A DNA stretch of 64,000 nt from Haloarchaeobius sp. HME9146 (GCF_025399835.1 NZ_JAODVR010000001.1:2914001-2978000), one strand, 5' to 3'. Numbered from the stretch's first letter, positions 51,301 through 60,581 are shown. Notes: generated from the sequence alone by a model not told the origin. Numbers and translations are program-made.

Positions 51301-53373
51301 TCACGTCTCTTCTCGCAGTCTCGCGGCGAGGTCGTCCGACCAGTAGAACTCGCCTTCGTAGATGACCGAGGTGTCGGCGCGGTCGAGGAAGTCGAGCACC
51401 GCGGTGCGCGACAGCGCGAACTCGGACTCGTTCCCACAGAGGTACGAGTACTCGTTGCCCTCGACGTACGGGTGATAGTAGCTGCCGGCGTACTGGAGCG
51501 AGAACTGGTCGAAGGTGAGGAAGTACTGGTCCGCGCCGAGCCGTTCGAGTTCGGCGGTCGTCGGGAGCCGGTTGGTCGTCTGCGTGAGGGTGTGCGTCCC
51601 GTCACCGACGACCGCGTAGTCCTTGCCCATCATGATGCGGCGACGGGCGATACGCAGGGCACGCTCGAACGAGAAGCCGTGGATGAGCAGGCGGGCGAAC
51701 GCCGACCCGACCTTCACCGCGTGGTCGTTGAGCACCTGCGTGAAGGTGACAGCGCCGGTGACCGCGCCCTTCTCCACCAGCCCCATCCCCTCGTGGAACG
51801 AGCCACAGGCGTTCAGGAAGAACGTCTGGGTGTTGCACTCGGAGAGGCTGTCGGTCGGAAGGTAGCCGTCCGGGCAGCGAAGCCCGCCCTCTTCGCAGTG
51901 GCCGATGTAGTGGACGAAGTCGTTCTCGGACTCGAACACGCGGGCGAGTTGCCCCGTCGTGAGGTGCTCTTGCACGTCGACCGACAGCGGGAGGTCCTGC
52001 GCACGCGACCGGTAGATGGCGGCGACGTCGGCGTGTTCCGCGTCCATCTTCTCGTCGTTGAGGACGACGGTGACGCGGGCCGATTCGGCGTCGCGTTCGA
52101 CGTACTTCTGTCGGTTCCGGTACGCCGCCGGGGTCGATTTGAACACGTCGATGGGGACGCCGTCGGCCAGCCAGCCGTGGACCCGGCCACCCCGGAGTTC
52201 CGGTTTCACGATGTCGACGGACGCGACCTGTCCCGGGCCCGTGCGCGAGCCGCCACGGTAGAAGTCGTCGAGCGAGCGCTGGACGAGCTCCGAGCCCTCC
52301 AGTTCCGAGGTCCGGGGCGGGTACAGCATACTCAGGTTGTGGAGCAGGAACGGGACCGTCTCCAGCATGGCTGGTTCCGGCTCGACGTACATCGCGAGGT
52401 GCCAGTCGGGCAGCCGGTGTTCGATGGCGGCGTAGGGCACGTCGAGGTACGTCTCCAGACGCTCGACCGGGGTCCCGTGGTACAGCTCCTGGCTCGGCAG
52501 GCTGAGGGCGTCGAGCAGGCTCTCCTCGGCGAGGTTCGTCCCGTACGGCCCGGCGTTGCGGACCAGACAGTCGAGGAAGAACACCTTCCGGAGCAACTCG
52601 GTCGTGGTCCGCTCCAGCGCCGAGCCGGTCCCGAGGTCGTGGCGGATGCCCGCGCTCGGGGCGCACAGCATCGGCGCGTCGAGCGTGTCGACGACCTCGA
52701 CGTCGGCCTGCAGGTAGTACGCCAGCGGTGCGGTCACGAACAGCTCCTCGAAGGTGGGCGGGACGAGCAGTTCGATACCGACGTCGGGGGTCGCCTCGGC
52801 GATAGCGTCGGGGATCTCGACGGACTCACCCGTCTCGACGAGCGGGGGATGTCCCCGCAGCGTCGGGTAGGTCCGGTCCGGGGCGCTGGTCTTGTGCGAG
52901 GCCGAGAGGTGGGTGAGCGCCGTCGCCATCCCCTCGGGAGTCGGTGGCACCACGATGGTCCCCGGTGGCCGTTCGCTCCGGCTCCGGAACCCGATGGTAC
53001 AGTCGGTCCGCTCCGGGAACGAGACGACCACCTCCTCGAAGTCACTGGTCTTGGAGATGGTGAGCGGCCCGTCCGCGCGCAGGTACGTCTTGATGTCTGT
53101 GTCGAGGTCGACGATGTACTCACCGGGCGGGAGTTCCAGTGGGCCGGTGTCGTTCTCCAGGTCGTAGGTGGCCTCGCTCGACTGCGAGGCGACGTACACA
53201 ACCGAGATGGGGAACCGGAGTTCGGTGGCGGCGCAGTCGACCGTGGTGTCGACGGGGCGTGGGAGTGCAGAGCCGGAGTCGGCCCCGTGCAGGGCCGACC
53301 CGCGGACGGTGAATTCGGCGTTCCCCGGGTCGATTACCCGGAGACCGTCCGTCGTCACCTCCCACTCTATCAT
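51301..53373 (-). CDS. CHAT-domain (caspase-like) protein
   Basis: A 690-residue protein. The C-terminal 200 residues show the CHAT peptidase pattern: HYIGHCEEGGL with His492, FLNACGSFHEG with Cys523 as nucleophile, then GAVTFTQVLNDHAVKVG and FSFERALRIARR, matching the clan CD helices. The N-terminal 400 residues are unrecognised and largely beta-rich. No separate adaptor, TPR or gasdermin gene is next to it. It is divergent from glyA. Likely a regulated protease, possibly in stress or defense; that is an inference from family only. Confidence 0.8.
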   Translation of the reverse strand: MIEWEVTTDGLRVIDPGNAEFTVRGSALHGADSGSALPRPVDTTVDCAATELRFPISVVYVASQSSEATYDLENDTGPLELPPGEYIVDLDTDIKTYLRADGPLTISKTSDFEEVVVSFPERTDCTIGFRSRSERPPGTIVVPPTPEGMATALTHLSASHKTSAPDRTYPTLRGHPPLVETGESVEIPDAIAEATPDVGIELLVPPTFEELFVTAPLAYYLQADVEVVDTLDAPMLCAPSAGIRHDLGTGSALERTTTELLRKVFFLDCLVRNAGPYGTNLAEESLLDALSLPSQELYHGTPVERLETYLDVPYAAIEHRLPDWHLAMYVEPEPAMLETVPFLLHNLSMLYPPRTSELEGSELVQRSLDDFYRGGSRTGPGQVASVDIVKPELRGGRVHGWLADGVPIDVFKSTPAAYRNRQKYVERDAESARVTVVLNDEKMDAEHADVAAIYRSRAQDLPLSVDVQEHLTTGQLARVFESENDFVHYIGHCEEGGLRCPDGYLPTDSLSECNTQTFFLNACGSFHEGMGLVEKGAVTGAVTFTQVLNDHAVKVGSAFARLLIHGFSFERALRIARRRIMMGKDYAVVGDGTHTLTQTTNRLPTTAELERLGADQYFLTFDQFSLQYAGSYYHPYVEGNEYSYLCGNESEFALSRTAVLDFLDRADTSVIYEGEFYWSDDLAARLREET

Positions 53374-53472
53374 GCGAATTGGAGAATATCACTAGTGACA
53401 GTTAGATGTATCGGGTGTGCGATGAGACCACGTCGCGTGGGGGCGGACGGCGACAAGATGCCCCGAAGAAGG

Positions 53473-53482
53473 TACACTTATG
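53473..53482 (+). promoter_or_regulatory. TATA box of glyA
   Basis: TACACTTATG, about 27 nt before the ATG at 53507. It covers the earlier in-frame ATG at 53480, so that codon would not be in the message. Confidence 0.6.
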
Positions 53483-53506
53483 GAACGACCGAACCCCGAT
53501 TCGAAC

Positions 53507-54754
53507 ATGGACTACGAGCACGTTCGCGAGGTCGACCCCGATATCGCAGACGCCCTCGACGGCGAGGAGACACGACAGAACGAGACACTGGCGATGATCG
53601 CCAGCGAGAACCACGTCTCCGAGGCGGTACTCGAAGCACAGAGTTCCGTCCTGACGAACAAGTACGCCGAGGGGTACCCCGGCAAGCGCTACTACGGCGG
53701 CTGTGAGTACGCCGACACCGTCGAGGAGAAAGCCATCGAGTACGCCAAAGAGCTCTGGGGTGCCGAGCACGTCAACGTCCAGCCCCACTCCGGTTCCTCT
53801 GCCAACATGGGCGTCTACCTGGCTATGCTGTCCCCCGGCGACAAGATCCTCTCGCTGGACCTGACCCACGGCGGCCACCTGAGCCACGGCCACCCGGCGA
53901 ACTTCACGGGCCAGACCTACGAGGTCGAACAGTACGAGGTCGACCCGGAGACGGGCTACATCGACTACGACGAGGTCCGCGAGCAGGCCGAGGAGTTCGA
54001 GCCGGACATCATCGTCTCGGGCTACTCCGCGTACCCGCGCGAGGTCGAGTGGGAGAAGATACAGGACGCCGCCGACGCGGTCGACGCCTACCACCTCGCC
54101 GACATCGCCCACATCACCGGCCTCGTCGCCGCGGGCGTCCACGAGTCCCCGGTCGGCATCGCCGACTTCGTCACGGGCAGCACGCACAAGACCATCCGCG
54201 CCGGCCGCGGTGGCATCATCATGTGCGACGAGGAGTACGCCTCGGACATCGACAAGGCGGTCTTCCCGGGTGCACAGGGCGGTCCCCTCATGCACAACAT
54301 CGCCGGCAAGGCCGTCGGTTTCAAGGAGGCGCTCCAGCCCGAGTTCACCGAGTACTCCGAGCAGACCGTCGCGAACGCGAAGGTCCTCGCCGAGGAGCTC
54401 CAGGACCACGGCTTCGAACTCGTCTCCGGCGGTACGGACAACCACCTCGTGCTCGTCGACCTGCGCCCGTCGCACCCGGACACGACCGGCGGTGACGCCG
54501 AGGAGGCCCTCGAAGAGACCGGCATCGTCCTGAACGGCAACACGGTCCCCGGCGAGACGCGCTCCGCGTTCAACCCGTCGGGCATCCGCGCTGGCACGCC
54601 CGCGCTGACGACCCGTGGCTTCGACGAGGACGACATGCGCGTCGTCGCCGAGTGCATCGCGAAGGTCATCGACCATCCCGACGACGAGGACGTCAAGGCC
54701 GACGTCGCCGAGACGGTCAAGGACCTCTGTGCGGCGAACCCGCTGTACGAATAA
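53507..54754 (+). CDS. glyA: Serine hydroxymethyltransferase
   Basis: A 415-residue PLP enzyme: NETLAMIASENHVS at the N-terminus, KYAEGYPGKRYYGGC, THGGHLSHG, and TGSTHKTIRAGRGG with the PLP lysine. It interconverts serine and glycine while making methylene-tetrahydrofolate, the substrate of FolD and ThyX in the same window. The start at 53507 (MDYEHVREVDP) is leaderless and matches the family; an in-frame ATG at 53480 overlaps the TATA box. A 27-bp duplication lies behind the stop codon. Confidence 0.95.
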   Translation: MDYEHVREVDPDIADALDGEETRQNETLAMIASENHVSEAVLEAQSSVLTNKYAEGYPGKRYYGGCEYADTVEEKAIEYAKELWGAEHVNVQPHSGSSANMGVYLAMLSPGDKILSLDLTHGGHLSHGHPANFTGQTYEVEQYEVDPETGYIDYDEVREQAEEFEPDIIVSGYSAYPREVEWEKIQDAADAVDAYHLADIAHITGLVAAGVHESPVGIADFVTGSTHKTIRAGRGGIIMCDEEYASDIDKAVFPGAQGGPLMHNIAGKAVGFKEALQPEFTEYSEQTVANAKVLAEELQDHGFELVSGGTDNHLVLVDLRPSHPDTTGGDAEEALEETGIVLNGNTVPGETRSAFNPSGIRAGTPALTTRGFDEDDMRVVAECIAKVIDHPDDEDVKADVAETVKDLCAANPLYE

Positions 54755-54762
54755 GGCCACCG

Positions 54763-54816
54763 CGACCGACCCGCGTCGACCACCTCATACGACCGACCCG
54801 CGTCGACCCCCTCATT
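54763..54816 (+). repeat. 27-bp tandem duplication behind glyA
   Basis: Two adjacent 27-bp units (54763-54789 and 54790-54816) that differ at two bases; both contain CGACCGACCCGCGTCGACC. They lie just after the glyA stop in a 322-bp spacer without a gene. The T-rich run after the second unit may act as terminator. Confidence 0.8.
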
Positions 54817-55076
54817 CTTTCCGCGGCCTGTGTCAGTCACCAGCCACGACCCGCCGAGTACCCACGAAATACACCATCGGTCATCAGTGACACGTGTTAC
54901 CGGCAAGGCCACGCCACGAGGAGTGATATCGACCAGTAATTAACTTTCCCGTCACTTCTCCGAATGCGAGGATAGTGCGCTGAGGCCCACCGGGACGCCC
55001 ATTACCGCCCACCGTGCGCTTTGGTGTTAATGCACGAACACTTATGCACGTGGCAATCGTCTGTTGGGTCGGGGAG

Positions 55077-56642
55077 ATGTTAGGGGGTCTGCAACAGCGG
55101 TTACCAGCGGTATCGCTCACAAACCATTTCAGGAACAGTTTGGAGCTCCAGCTGACGGTCGGCGTCGGGCTCATCGGACTGATCGGGGGGTCGGTCTCTG
55201 TCTACCTGTTCTTCGAGACGGCGAACTATACGCTGTTCGTGCTGGGACTGGCGACCACGGTCGCCATCATGAGCGCGCTCGGCTTCGGGTCGCTCTCGCA
55301 GTTCGTCGAGGTCCGGGCACTCACGGAGAAGGCCAAGGCCGTCGAGAACGGCGAGTTCGACGTCGAACTCGCGACCGACCGCACCGACGAGATAGGGGAG
55401 CTTTCACAGGCCATCGCGGGTATGCGGGACGGCCTGCGCAGATCGCTCGCAGAGGCCGAACAGGCGCGCCAGGAGGCAGAAGACGCACAGAAGGACCTGC
55501 AGGTGATGAACGATCACCTCGAGCGGACCGCCGAGCGCTACGGCCGAACCATGGCCGCATGTGCCGAGGGCGACCTCTCGCGGCGGCTCCCGACCGAGGA
55601 GACCGAGAACGAGGCGATGCGCTCGGTCGCCCGGTCGTTCAACGACATGCTGGACGAACTCGAGCCCGCCCACGCGGAGGCGCAGTCGTTCGCCCAGACC
55701 GTCGCCCAGGCGAGCATGAACGCGTCCGAACAGATCGCCGAGGTCGGCGAACGGAGCCAGGACGTCCACCAGACCATCGACCGCATCGAGCGCGGGGCGC
55801 AGGCACAGACCGAGAAGATAACCGCGGTGAGCGACGCCATGACCGAGCTCTCGAGCACCATCGAGGAGATGTCGGCGACCGCCGAGACGGTCGCGAAACG
55901 CTCCGAGCGCGCGGTCGAGGCGAACGAGGAGGGTCGCACGGCAGTTGCAGACACGGCACGGGCGATGCGTGACATCCGAGAGAGCACCCAGCAGGTCGTC
56001 GGTGACGTGAAGTCACTCCACGACCGCATCGACCGCATCGACGAGATGTCGACCGCCATCACCGAGATCGCCTCCGAGACGAACATGCTCGCGCTGAACG
56101 CCAACATCGAGGCGTCGAAGGCCAGTACCAACCCCGACTCCACCCAGGGGTTCGGCGTCATCGCCCAGCAGGTCAAGGAGCTCTCGGCCGACGCGAAGCA
56201 GCGCTCGACCGAGATCAGTCACCTCGTCGACGGCATCAAGTCGGACACGGGCGCGGTCGTCTCCGACATGCAGCAGATGACCGCCGACGTCGGGACGGGC
56301 CTGCAGGCGGTCGACGAGACGCTCGACGCACTCGCGGCGGTGGACGACCACGTCGAGCAGGTGGACGAAGGCGTCCAGAACATCGCGGGCGCACTGACCC
56401 AGCAGGCGGCCCGGACGCAGACGGTCAGAACCGAGACGACCGACGTGGCGGCTATCAGCCGTGGGACGACCCGAGCGACGGAGGACGTCGCCGATGCGGC
56501 CGACGCACAGCTCGGTGCGGTAACGACGGTCCAGCGGACGAACGACCTGCTCGAACGACGCTCGAAGGACCTCTGTGGGTTGCTCGAGCAGTTCGACACC
56601 TGTGAGGGCCCCGGCGGAACGGCGGTTCCGGGTGACGACTGA
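55077..56642 (+). CDS. Methyl-accepting chemotaxis transducer without sensor domain
   Basis: A 521-residue transducer. Two adjacent transmembrane helices (about 25-75) are joined by only a few residues (FFETANY), so there is no extracellular or periplasmic sensor. Then HAMP-type region, a long coiled coil, and the signalling hairpin SETNMLALNANIEASKAS, with HAMP-like DEIGELSQAIAGMRDG. It may sense via the membrane or a partner, or act as a cytoplasmic-state reporter. Start at 55077 (MLGGLQQRLPA) after a TATA-like CTTATGC (55041-55047). Confidence 0.9.
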   Translation: MLGGLQQRLPAVSLTNHFRNSLELQLTVGVGLIGLIGGSVSVYLFFETANYTLFVLGLATTVAIMSALGFGSLSQFVEVRALTEKAKAVENGEFDVELATDRTDEIGELSQAIAGMRDGLRRSLAEAEQARQEAEDAQKDLQVMNDHLERTAERYGRTMAACAEGDLSRRLPTEETENEAMRSVARSFNDMLDELEPAHAEAQSFAQTVAQASMNASEQIAEVGERSQDVHQTIDRIERGAQAQTEKITAVSDAMTELSSTIEEMSATAETVAKRSERAVEANEEGRTAVADTARAMRDIRESTQQVVGDVKSLHDRIDRIDEMSTAITEIASETNMLALNANIEASKASTNPDSTQGFGVIAQQVKELSADAKQRSTEISHLVDGIKSDTGAVVSDMQQMTADVGTGLQAVDETLDALAAVDDHVEQVDEGVQNIAGALTQQAARTQTVRTETTDVAAISRGTTRATEDVADAADAQLGAVTTVQRTNDLLERRSKDLCGLLEQFDTCEGPGGTAVPGDD

Positions 56643-56735
56643 GCCGCGTCGACCCCGCCGTGACGGAGTTCGCGTTCGCCCTCGGCCCCTCACTTGTCTG
56701 TCCTGTCCCTCGCCTTTGTCTGTCCGTTCCTTCGC

Positions 56736-57083
56736 CTAGTACTGCTTCTTGAGGTCGTGGCTGACCCCGCTGAGGACGGTCCCGACGAGCGTCAGGACCA
56801 CCGCGGCCGCGACCGCGAGCCCGAAACCGATGGGGCCGGGGAACAGCCCGACGATGTCCAGCATCGACACCGCCTCGCTGGCGGCGACCGCCTGGAGCCC
56901 CTCGGGGTTGGTCGCGAAGACGAACAGGACCAACAGCAACACCGTCCCGACCGTGGTCTGTATCACGGTGCGAACCGGGTGCTGGACGAGCGCGAGCGTG
57001 TGCTTCCGGTACGACCGCTTGCGGACGTCGACCGCCCGGGTCGCCTGCCCGCGCACGAGTCGGAGAATCCATCGGAGAACCAT
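56736..57083 (-). CDS. Small membrane protein
   Basis: A 115-residue protein with a basic N-terminal segment (RKRSYRKHTLALVQHPVRTV) and two hydrophobic helices (TTVGTVLLLVLFVFATN and GFGLAVAAAVVLTLVGTVLSG). It is not assigned to a family. The gene faces the transducer gene tail to tail, with 93 bp between. Confidence 0.6.
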   Translation of the reverse strand: MVLRWILRLVRGQATRAVDVRKRSYRKHTLALVQHPVRTVIQTTVGTVLLLVLFVFATNPEGLQAVAASEAVSMLDIVGLFPGPIGFGLAVAAAVVLTLVGTVLSGVSHDLKKQY

Positions 57084-57228
57084 ACACTTCCGACGACGCC
57101 GACCGTCTTCACTATCGACTCATTAGCGCCCCGAGAGTATGCAAGATAATGCACTATTCTCGCCTCGGAGACGGAGAGATGAGCACGAACCCGAGGGTTG
57201 AAGGGGTCGGTCCGCCAAGCCCGACGTA

Positions 57229-58119
57229 ATGACTCACGTCATCGACGGCAACGCGGTTGCCGAGGATGTTCGCGCGGACGTCGCCGACGCCATCGACACA
57301 CTGGAAGCCGAGGGTGTGACCCCCGGTCTCGCCACGGTCCTGATGAGCGACGACGGCGGCTCCCAGACCTACGTCTCGATGAAACAGCGGGCCTGCGAGG
57401 AGGTCGGCATCGACGGCACGACCGTCGAGATCGACCCCGACGCGCCCGCCCAGGAGCTGTACGACACCATCGACGAGCTGAACGCGGACCCCTCGATTCA
57501 CGGGATCCTCGTCCAGATGCCCGTCCCGGACCACGTCGACCAGCGCGAGGTCCTCCGACGGGTCGACCCGATGAAGGACGTCGACGGCTTCCACCCGGAG
57601 AACGTCGGCCGCCTCGTCGCCGGCGAGCCGCGGTTCAAGCCCTGCACGCCCCACGGCATCCAGAAGCTGCTCGCCTCCGCCGACGTGGACGTCGAGGGCA
57701 AGGACGTCGTCGTCATGGGGCGCTCCGACATCGTCGGCAAGCCGATGGCGAACCTGCTCATCCAGAAGGCCGAGGGCGGGAACGCCACCGTGACGGTCTG
57801 TCACTCCCGGACCCAGGACCTCGAAGCGAAGACCCGGAACGCGGACATCATCATCGCCGCGGTCGGCGTCCCCGAGATGCTCACCGGCGACATGCTCTCG
57901 GAGGGCGTGGTCGTCATCGACGTGGGCACGAACCGCGTCGACGCGGACAACGAGAAGGGCTACACCCTCACCGGCGACGTGGAGTTCGAGAGCGCGAAAG
58001 AGAAGGCGTCGGTCATCTCGCCCTCGCCCGGCGGCGTCGGTCCGATGACCATCGCGATGCTGCTGTACAACACGGTCCGGGCCGCGAGCCTGGAGTCGGG
58101 CGTCGACGTCGACCTGTAG
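57229..58119 (+). CDS. folD: Methylene-tetrahydrofolate dehydrogenase/cyclohydrolase
   Basis: A 296-residue FolD with the substrate motif SQTYVSMKQRACEEVGI (Tyr-x-x-x-Lys), VQMPVPDHVD, the NADP loop GRSDIVGKPMANLL and PSPGGVGPMT. It oxidises methylene-THF to formyl-THF. Together with glyA and thyX it forms the one-carbon unit set of the window. It ends 60 bp before a SRPBCC gene, which may be co-transcribed. Confidence 0.95.
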   Translation: MTHVIDGNAVAEDVRADVADAIDTLEAEGVTPGLATVLMSDDGGSQTYVSMKQRACEEVGIDGTTVEIDPDAPAQELYDTIDELNADPSIHGILVQMPVPDHVDQREVLRRVDPMKDVDGFHPENVGRLVAGEPRFKPCTPHGIQKLLASADVDVEGKDVVVMGRSDIVGKPMANLLIQKAEGGNATVTVCHSRTQDLEAKTRNADIIIAAVGVPEMLTGDMLSEGVVVIDVGTNRVDADNEKGYTLTGDVEFESAKEKASVISPSPGGVGPMTIAMLLYNTVRAASLESGVDVDL

Positions 58120-58179
58120 GCCACGCGCTGCCGAATCGTATCACACTACATTCATCTCCTCAGCGAGCGTCGACTGTGC

Positions 58180-58641
58180 ATGAATCCACTCGTCACCACC
58201 ATCGACATCGACGCTCCGGCCGAGGTGGTCTGGGCCGTCCTCACCGACTTCGACAGCTACCCCGAGTGGAACCGCCACTCCATCGTCTCGGGCACCCTCG
58301 CCGAGGGCGAGACACTGCGGGTCGCGCCGGGCCCAGACGCCGGCCGCATGCCGACGTTCACCCCGACCGTCGTGACGGTCGACGAGGGCCACGAGTTCGC
58401 GTGGCTCGGCCACCTGTTCGTCCGGGGGCTATTCGACGGCGAACACCGCTTCCAGGTCGAGGACCTCGGCGAGGGCCGGACTCGGCTCACCCAGTCGGAG
58501 TCGTTCTCGGGGGTCCTCGCCGGGCTCGTCCTCCGCGTGTTCGGCGAGCAGACCCGCCGGAACTTCGAGGGCGTGAACGCCGCCGTGAAAGCGCGAGCCG
58601 AATCCACGGCCGACGCGACGACCGAATCCATCACCACCTGA
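58180..58641 (+). CDS. SRPBCC-family (polyketide cyclase-like) protein
   Basis: A 153-residue helix-grip protein: TTIDIDAPAEVVWAVLTDFD with SYPEWNR, then WLGHLFVRGLFDGEHRF and LTQSESFSG, the strand order of the START/SRPBCC fold, which binds hydrophobic ligands. No catalytic residue is evident. It overlaps the following gene by one base (TGATG), so the two work as one operon. Confidence 0.85.
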   Translation: MNPLVTTIDIDAPAEVVWAVLTDFDSYPEWNRHSIVSGTLAEGETLRVAPGPDAGRMPTFTPTVVTVDEGHEFAWLGHLFVRGLFDGEHRFQVEDLGEGRTRLTQSESFSGVLAGLVLRVFGEQTRRNFEGVNAAVKARAESTADATTESITT

Positions 58642-59018
58642 TGACGGAAGCGACGACCCCCACCGACCGACTCGGCGGGCTGGCCCAGCTGGTGCTCGGT
58701 GTCCGGTTCCTACTCGAGCTCGCCGGGCTGCTCGCGCTGGGGTACTGGGGGTTCAGGACCGGCGGGTCGACGCTGGCGAGCCTCGCCCTCGGCCTCGGTG
58801 CGCCGCTCCTGGCCGCCATCGTCTGGGGGACGTTCGTCTCCCCGAAGGCGAGAATACCCCTTCGCGGGGTGGCCAGGCTGGCCGTCGAGGTGCTCGTCTT
58901 CGGTGTGGCTGCAGTCGCCCTGTACGCCGCAGGACAGCCGCTACTCGCGGTCGTGTTCGCGGTCGTCGCGGTGGTGGACCGGGCAGCCGTCGCGTCCCTC
59001 TCGCTCGAAGAATTCTGA
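58641..59018 (+). CDS. YrdB-family (DUF2568) membrane protein
   Basis: A 125-residue protein with four transmembrane helices: RFLLELAGLLALGYWGF, LALGLGAPLLAAIVWGTFVS, VLVFGVAAVALYAAG and LAVVFAVVAVVDRAAV. The WGTFVSPKA loop is characteristic of DUF2568/YrdB proteins. Function unknown. Start codon overlaps the stop of the SRPBCC gene, so expression is coupled. Confidence 0.85.
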   Translation: MTEATTPTDRLGGLAQLVLGVRFLLELAGLLALGYWGFRTGGSTLASLALGLGAPLLAAIVWGTFVSPKARIPLRGVARLAVEVLVFGVAAVALYAAGQPLLAVVFAVVAVVDRAAVASLSLEEF

Positions 59019-59025
59019 CCGCCGT

Positions 59026-59751
59026 TCAGTTCTCGTCCAGTCCCGACAGCCTGTTCTGTGCCTGCGCCAGCGCCGCCTCGTCGTCGTCCCTGACGTAGCG
59101 GGTGACCTCGCGCAGCACGGTGACGAGTCGCTCCGCCTCGCGCGCCGGGACGTCGCCCTCCAGCGCCCGGATGCGTTTGGCGTGCTCGTCGATGGACGAG
59201 AGCACCTCGGTCGCCGGGCGGTCGATGGTGACGTCGCTGGCGTCGGCCCACTCCCTGAGCTCTCGCCGGTACTCCCGGACCGCTTCCGCGTAGGCGAGCC
59301 CGCGCCCCTCACGGAGGGACTCTGGAACCTCGTCGGGGGCGGGTCGGTCGGCCTCGTCCCCGCGCAGGAGCGAGAGCAGGTAGAACTCCTCGTCGTCGTC
59401 ACGGCCGAGCGACCGCCCGACCATGTCGGCGACCTGCAGCAGTTCGCCCGCGACCAGGTAGGTGTCGTCGAGGTCGCGCAACTCGCCAGCGTGGACGAAG
59501 CCGTGCTTGCGCTGGAACTCGCGACAGGTCGACTTCACCGTCGACAGCGCCTCGTCCTCGGGCACCTCGTCGAGTTGTGAGACGGCCTCGGTGAGGTCGA
59601 GTTCGACCCGGTTCGCCGTGTGGAGCTTCCGGTCGTCGTCGACGCCGACGCTGTGGAGGCTCTCACACTCGGGGCAGGCGACGCTCCCCGTGTCGTAGTA
59701 CGACCACCGCGCCCCGCAGTTCTTGCACTCGCGCTCGCCGCGTATCTCCAT
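59026..59751 (-). CDS. DUF7117-like protein with N-terminal zinc ribbon
   Basis: A 241-residue protein. The N-terminus (MEIRGERECKNCGARWSYYD and CPECESLH) is a TFIIB-type zinc ribbon; a long helical domain (about 70-240) follows, with several Arg/Glu-rich helices. It is a conserved haloarchaeal protein of unknown role, perhaps a transcription or RNA-binding factor. Start at 59751 puts the first CxxC pair near the N-terminus; the frame continues upstream as a Pro/Arg-rich shadow. It is convergent with the DUF2568 gene. Confidence 0.75.
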   Translation of the reverse strand: MEIRGERECKNCGARWSYYDTGSVACPECESLHSVGVDDDRKLHTANRVELDLTEAVSQLDEVPEDEALSTVKSTCREFQRKHGFVHAGELRDLDDTYLVAGELLQVADMVGRSLGRDDDEEFYLLSLLRGDEADRPAPDEVPESLREGRGLAYAEAVREYRRELREWADASDVTIDRPATEVLSSIDEHAKRIRALEGDVPAREAERLVTVLREVTRYVRDDDEAALAQAQNRLSGLDEN

Positions 59752-59897
59752 GCGCGGGGGTACGCCGGGGTCCGTGAAATGACCGACGGTCGGGACCGGC
59801 AGCACCGTCGGTGACGGCGGTGTCGGGACGTGTCGCCAGGCCGGTTCGACACCCCGACCTGTACGACCACCACGCTTATTGAGGGCTCTCACGTAGG

Positions 59898-60488
59898 ATG
59901 GGGCACCGATGTCTACACAGACGCCGGAGGATAGAGGAAGTCGCTTCGACGCGGCTGATCGAGAAATTCTCCACCGACGAGCCTAACCTTACGGTTACAA
60001 CCGACAGCCACGGCCTGTTGCTCGCTGTCGGCGACGAGACGTACGAACTGAGCCGCGAAGACGCCCTGGAGCTACGCGACCAGCTGGCCGACGCGGTGAC
60101 ACAGACACACGAGTTCGTCCACACGACCTGCACCCATCGCGAGGACGGCAGTTACGTGGTCGAGCGTCGCGGCGCGAACTCGGCCGGCCACCGGAAAGTG
60201 TTCGACTCGTTCGAGGCCTGTGCGCGCCTGTTCGGCCGCCTGCCGGACGAGTTCACCGCCGAGGACGTGGGGCACACCGGCCTCACGGGTGGCCGCCGGC
60301 ACATGCTGGTCTGGCACTACGCCGAGCACCCCAGATTCGACTGCGAACTCGTCTCGCGCCAGCCACTGACCGTGGCGAAGCGCGAGGTCGAGGCACCGGC
60401 ATCCGAGTCGACGGACTCGGCGGCGACCGATTCGGAGTCGACGCGCACCACGACCGGTGGCGTGCTGGAGGTGTCGCCCGCGGACTGA
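59898..60488 (+). CDS. DUF7528-like haloarchaeal protein, N-terminus uncertain
   Basis: A 196-residue protein with a conserved core from about residue 35 (LLLAVGDETYELSREDALEL) to RLPDEFTAEDVGHTGLTGGRR and HPRFDCELVSRQPLTV. I recognise the pattern as a conserved haloarchaeal family of unknown role. The first 30 codons (AGA, AGG, ATA, CTA) are unlike haloarchaeal codon use, and a TATA-like CGCTTATTG (59873-59881) points to a start near 59905, not 59898. A competing frame with ATG at 59910 (MSTQTPEDRGSRFDAADREI) runs 25 codons to 59987; a frameshift near its end is possible. Confidence 0.7.
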   Translation: MGHRCLHRRRRIEEVASTRLIEKFSTDEPNLTVTTDSHGLLLAVGDETYELSREDALELRDQLADAVTQTHEFVHTTCTHREDGSYVVERRGANSAGHRKVFDSFEACARLFGRLPDEFTAEDVGHTGLTGGRRHMLVWHYAEHPRFDCELVSRQPLTVAKREVEAPASESTDSAATDSESTRTTTGGVLEVSPAD

Positions 60489-60581
60489 CCGCCTTCCCGA
60501 CCACCGCTCCCGGCCAGCCAGCCGTCCGACCGGCCTGCCGGGTGCCGTAGGCTTTTCACGCGCCCTACCGAGGTGACAGAC

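Noticed and set aside
51301-53373. CRISPR-linked Craspase (TPR-CHAT) system
   Set aside because: No gRAMP/Cas7-11, no TPR repeats and no CRISPR repeats are present in the window.
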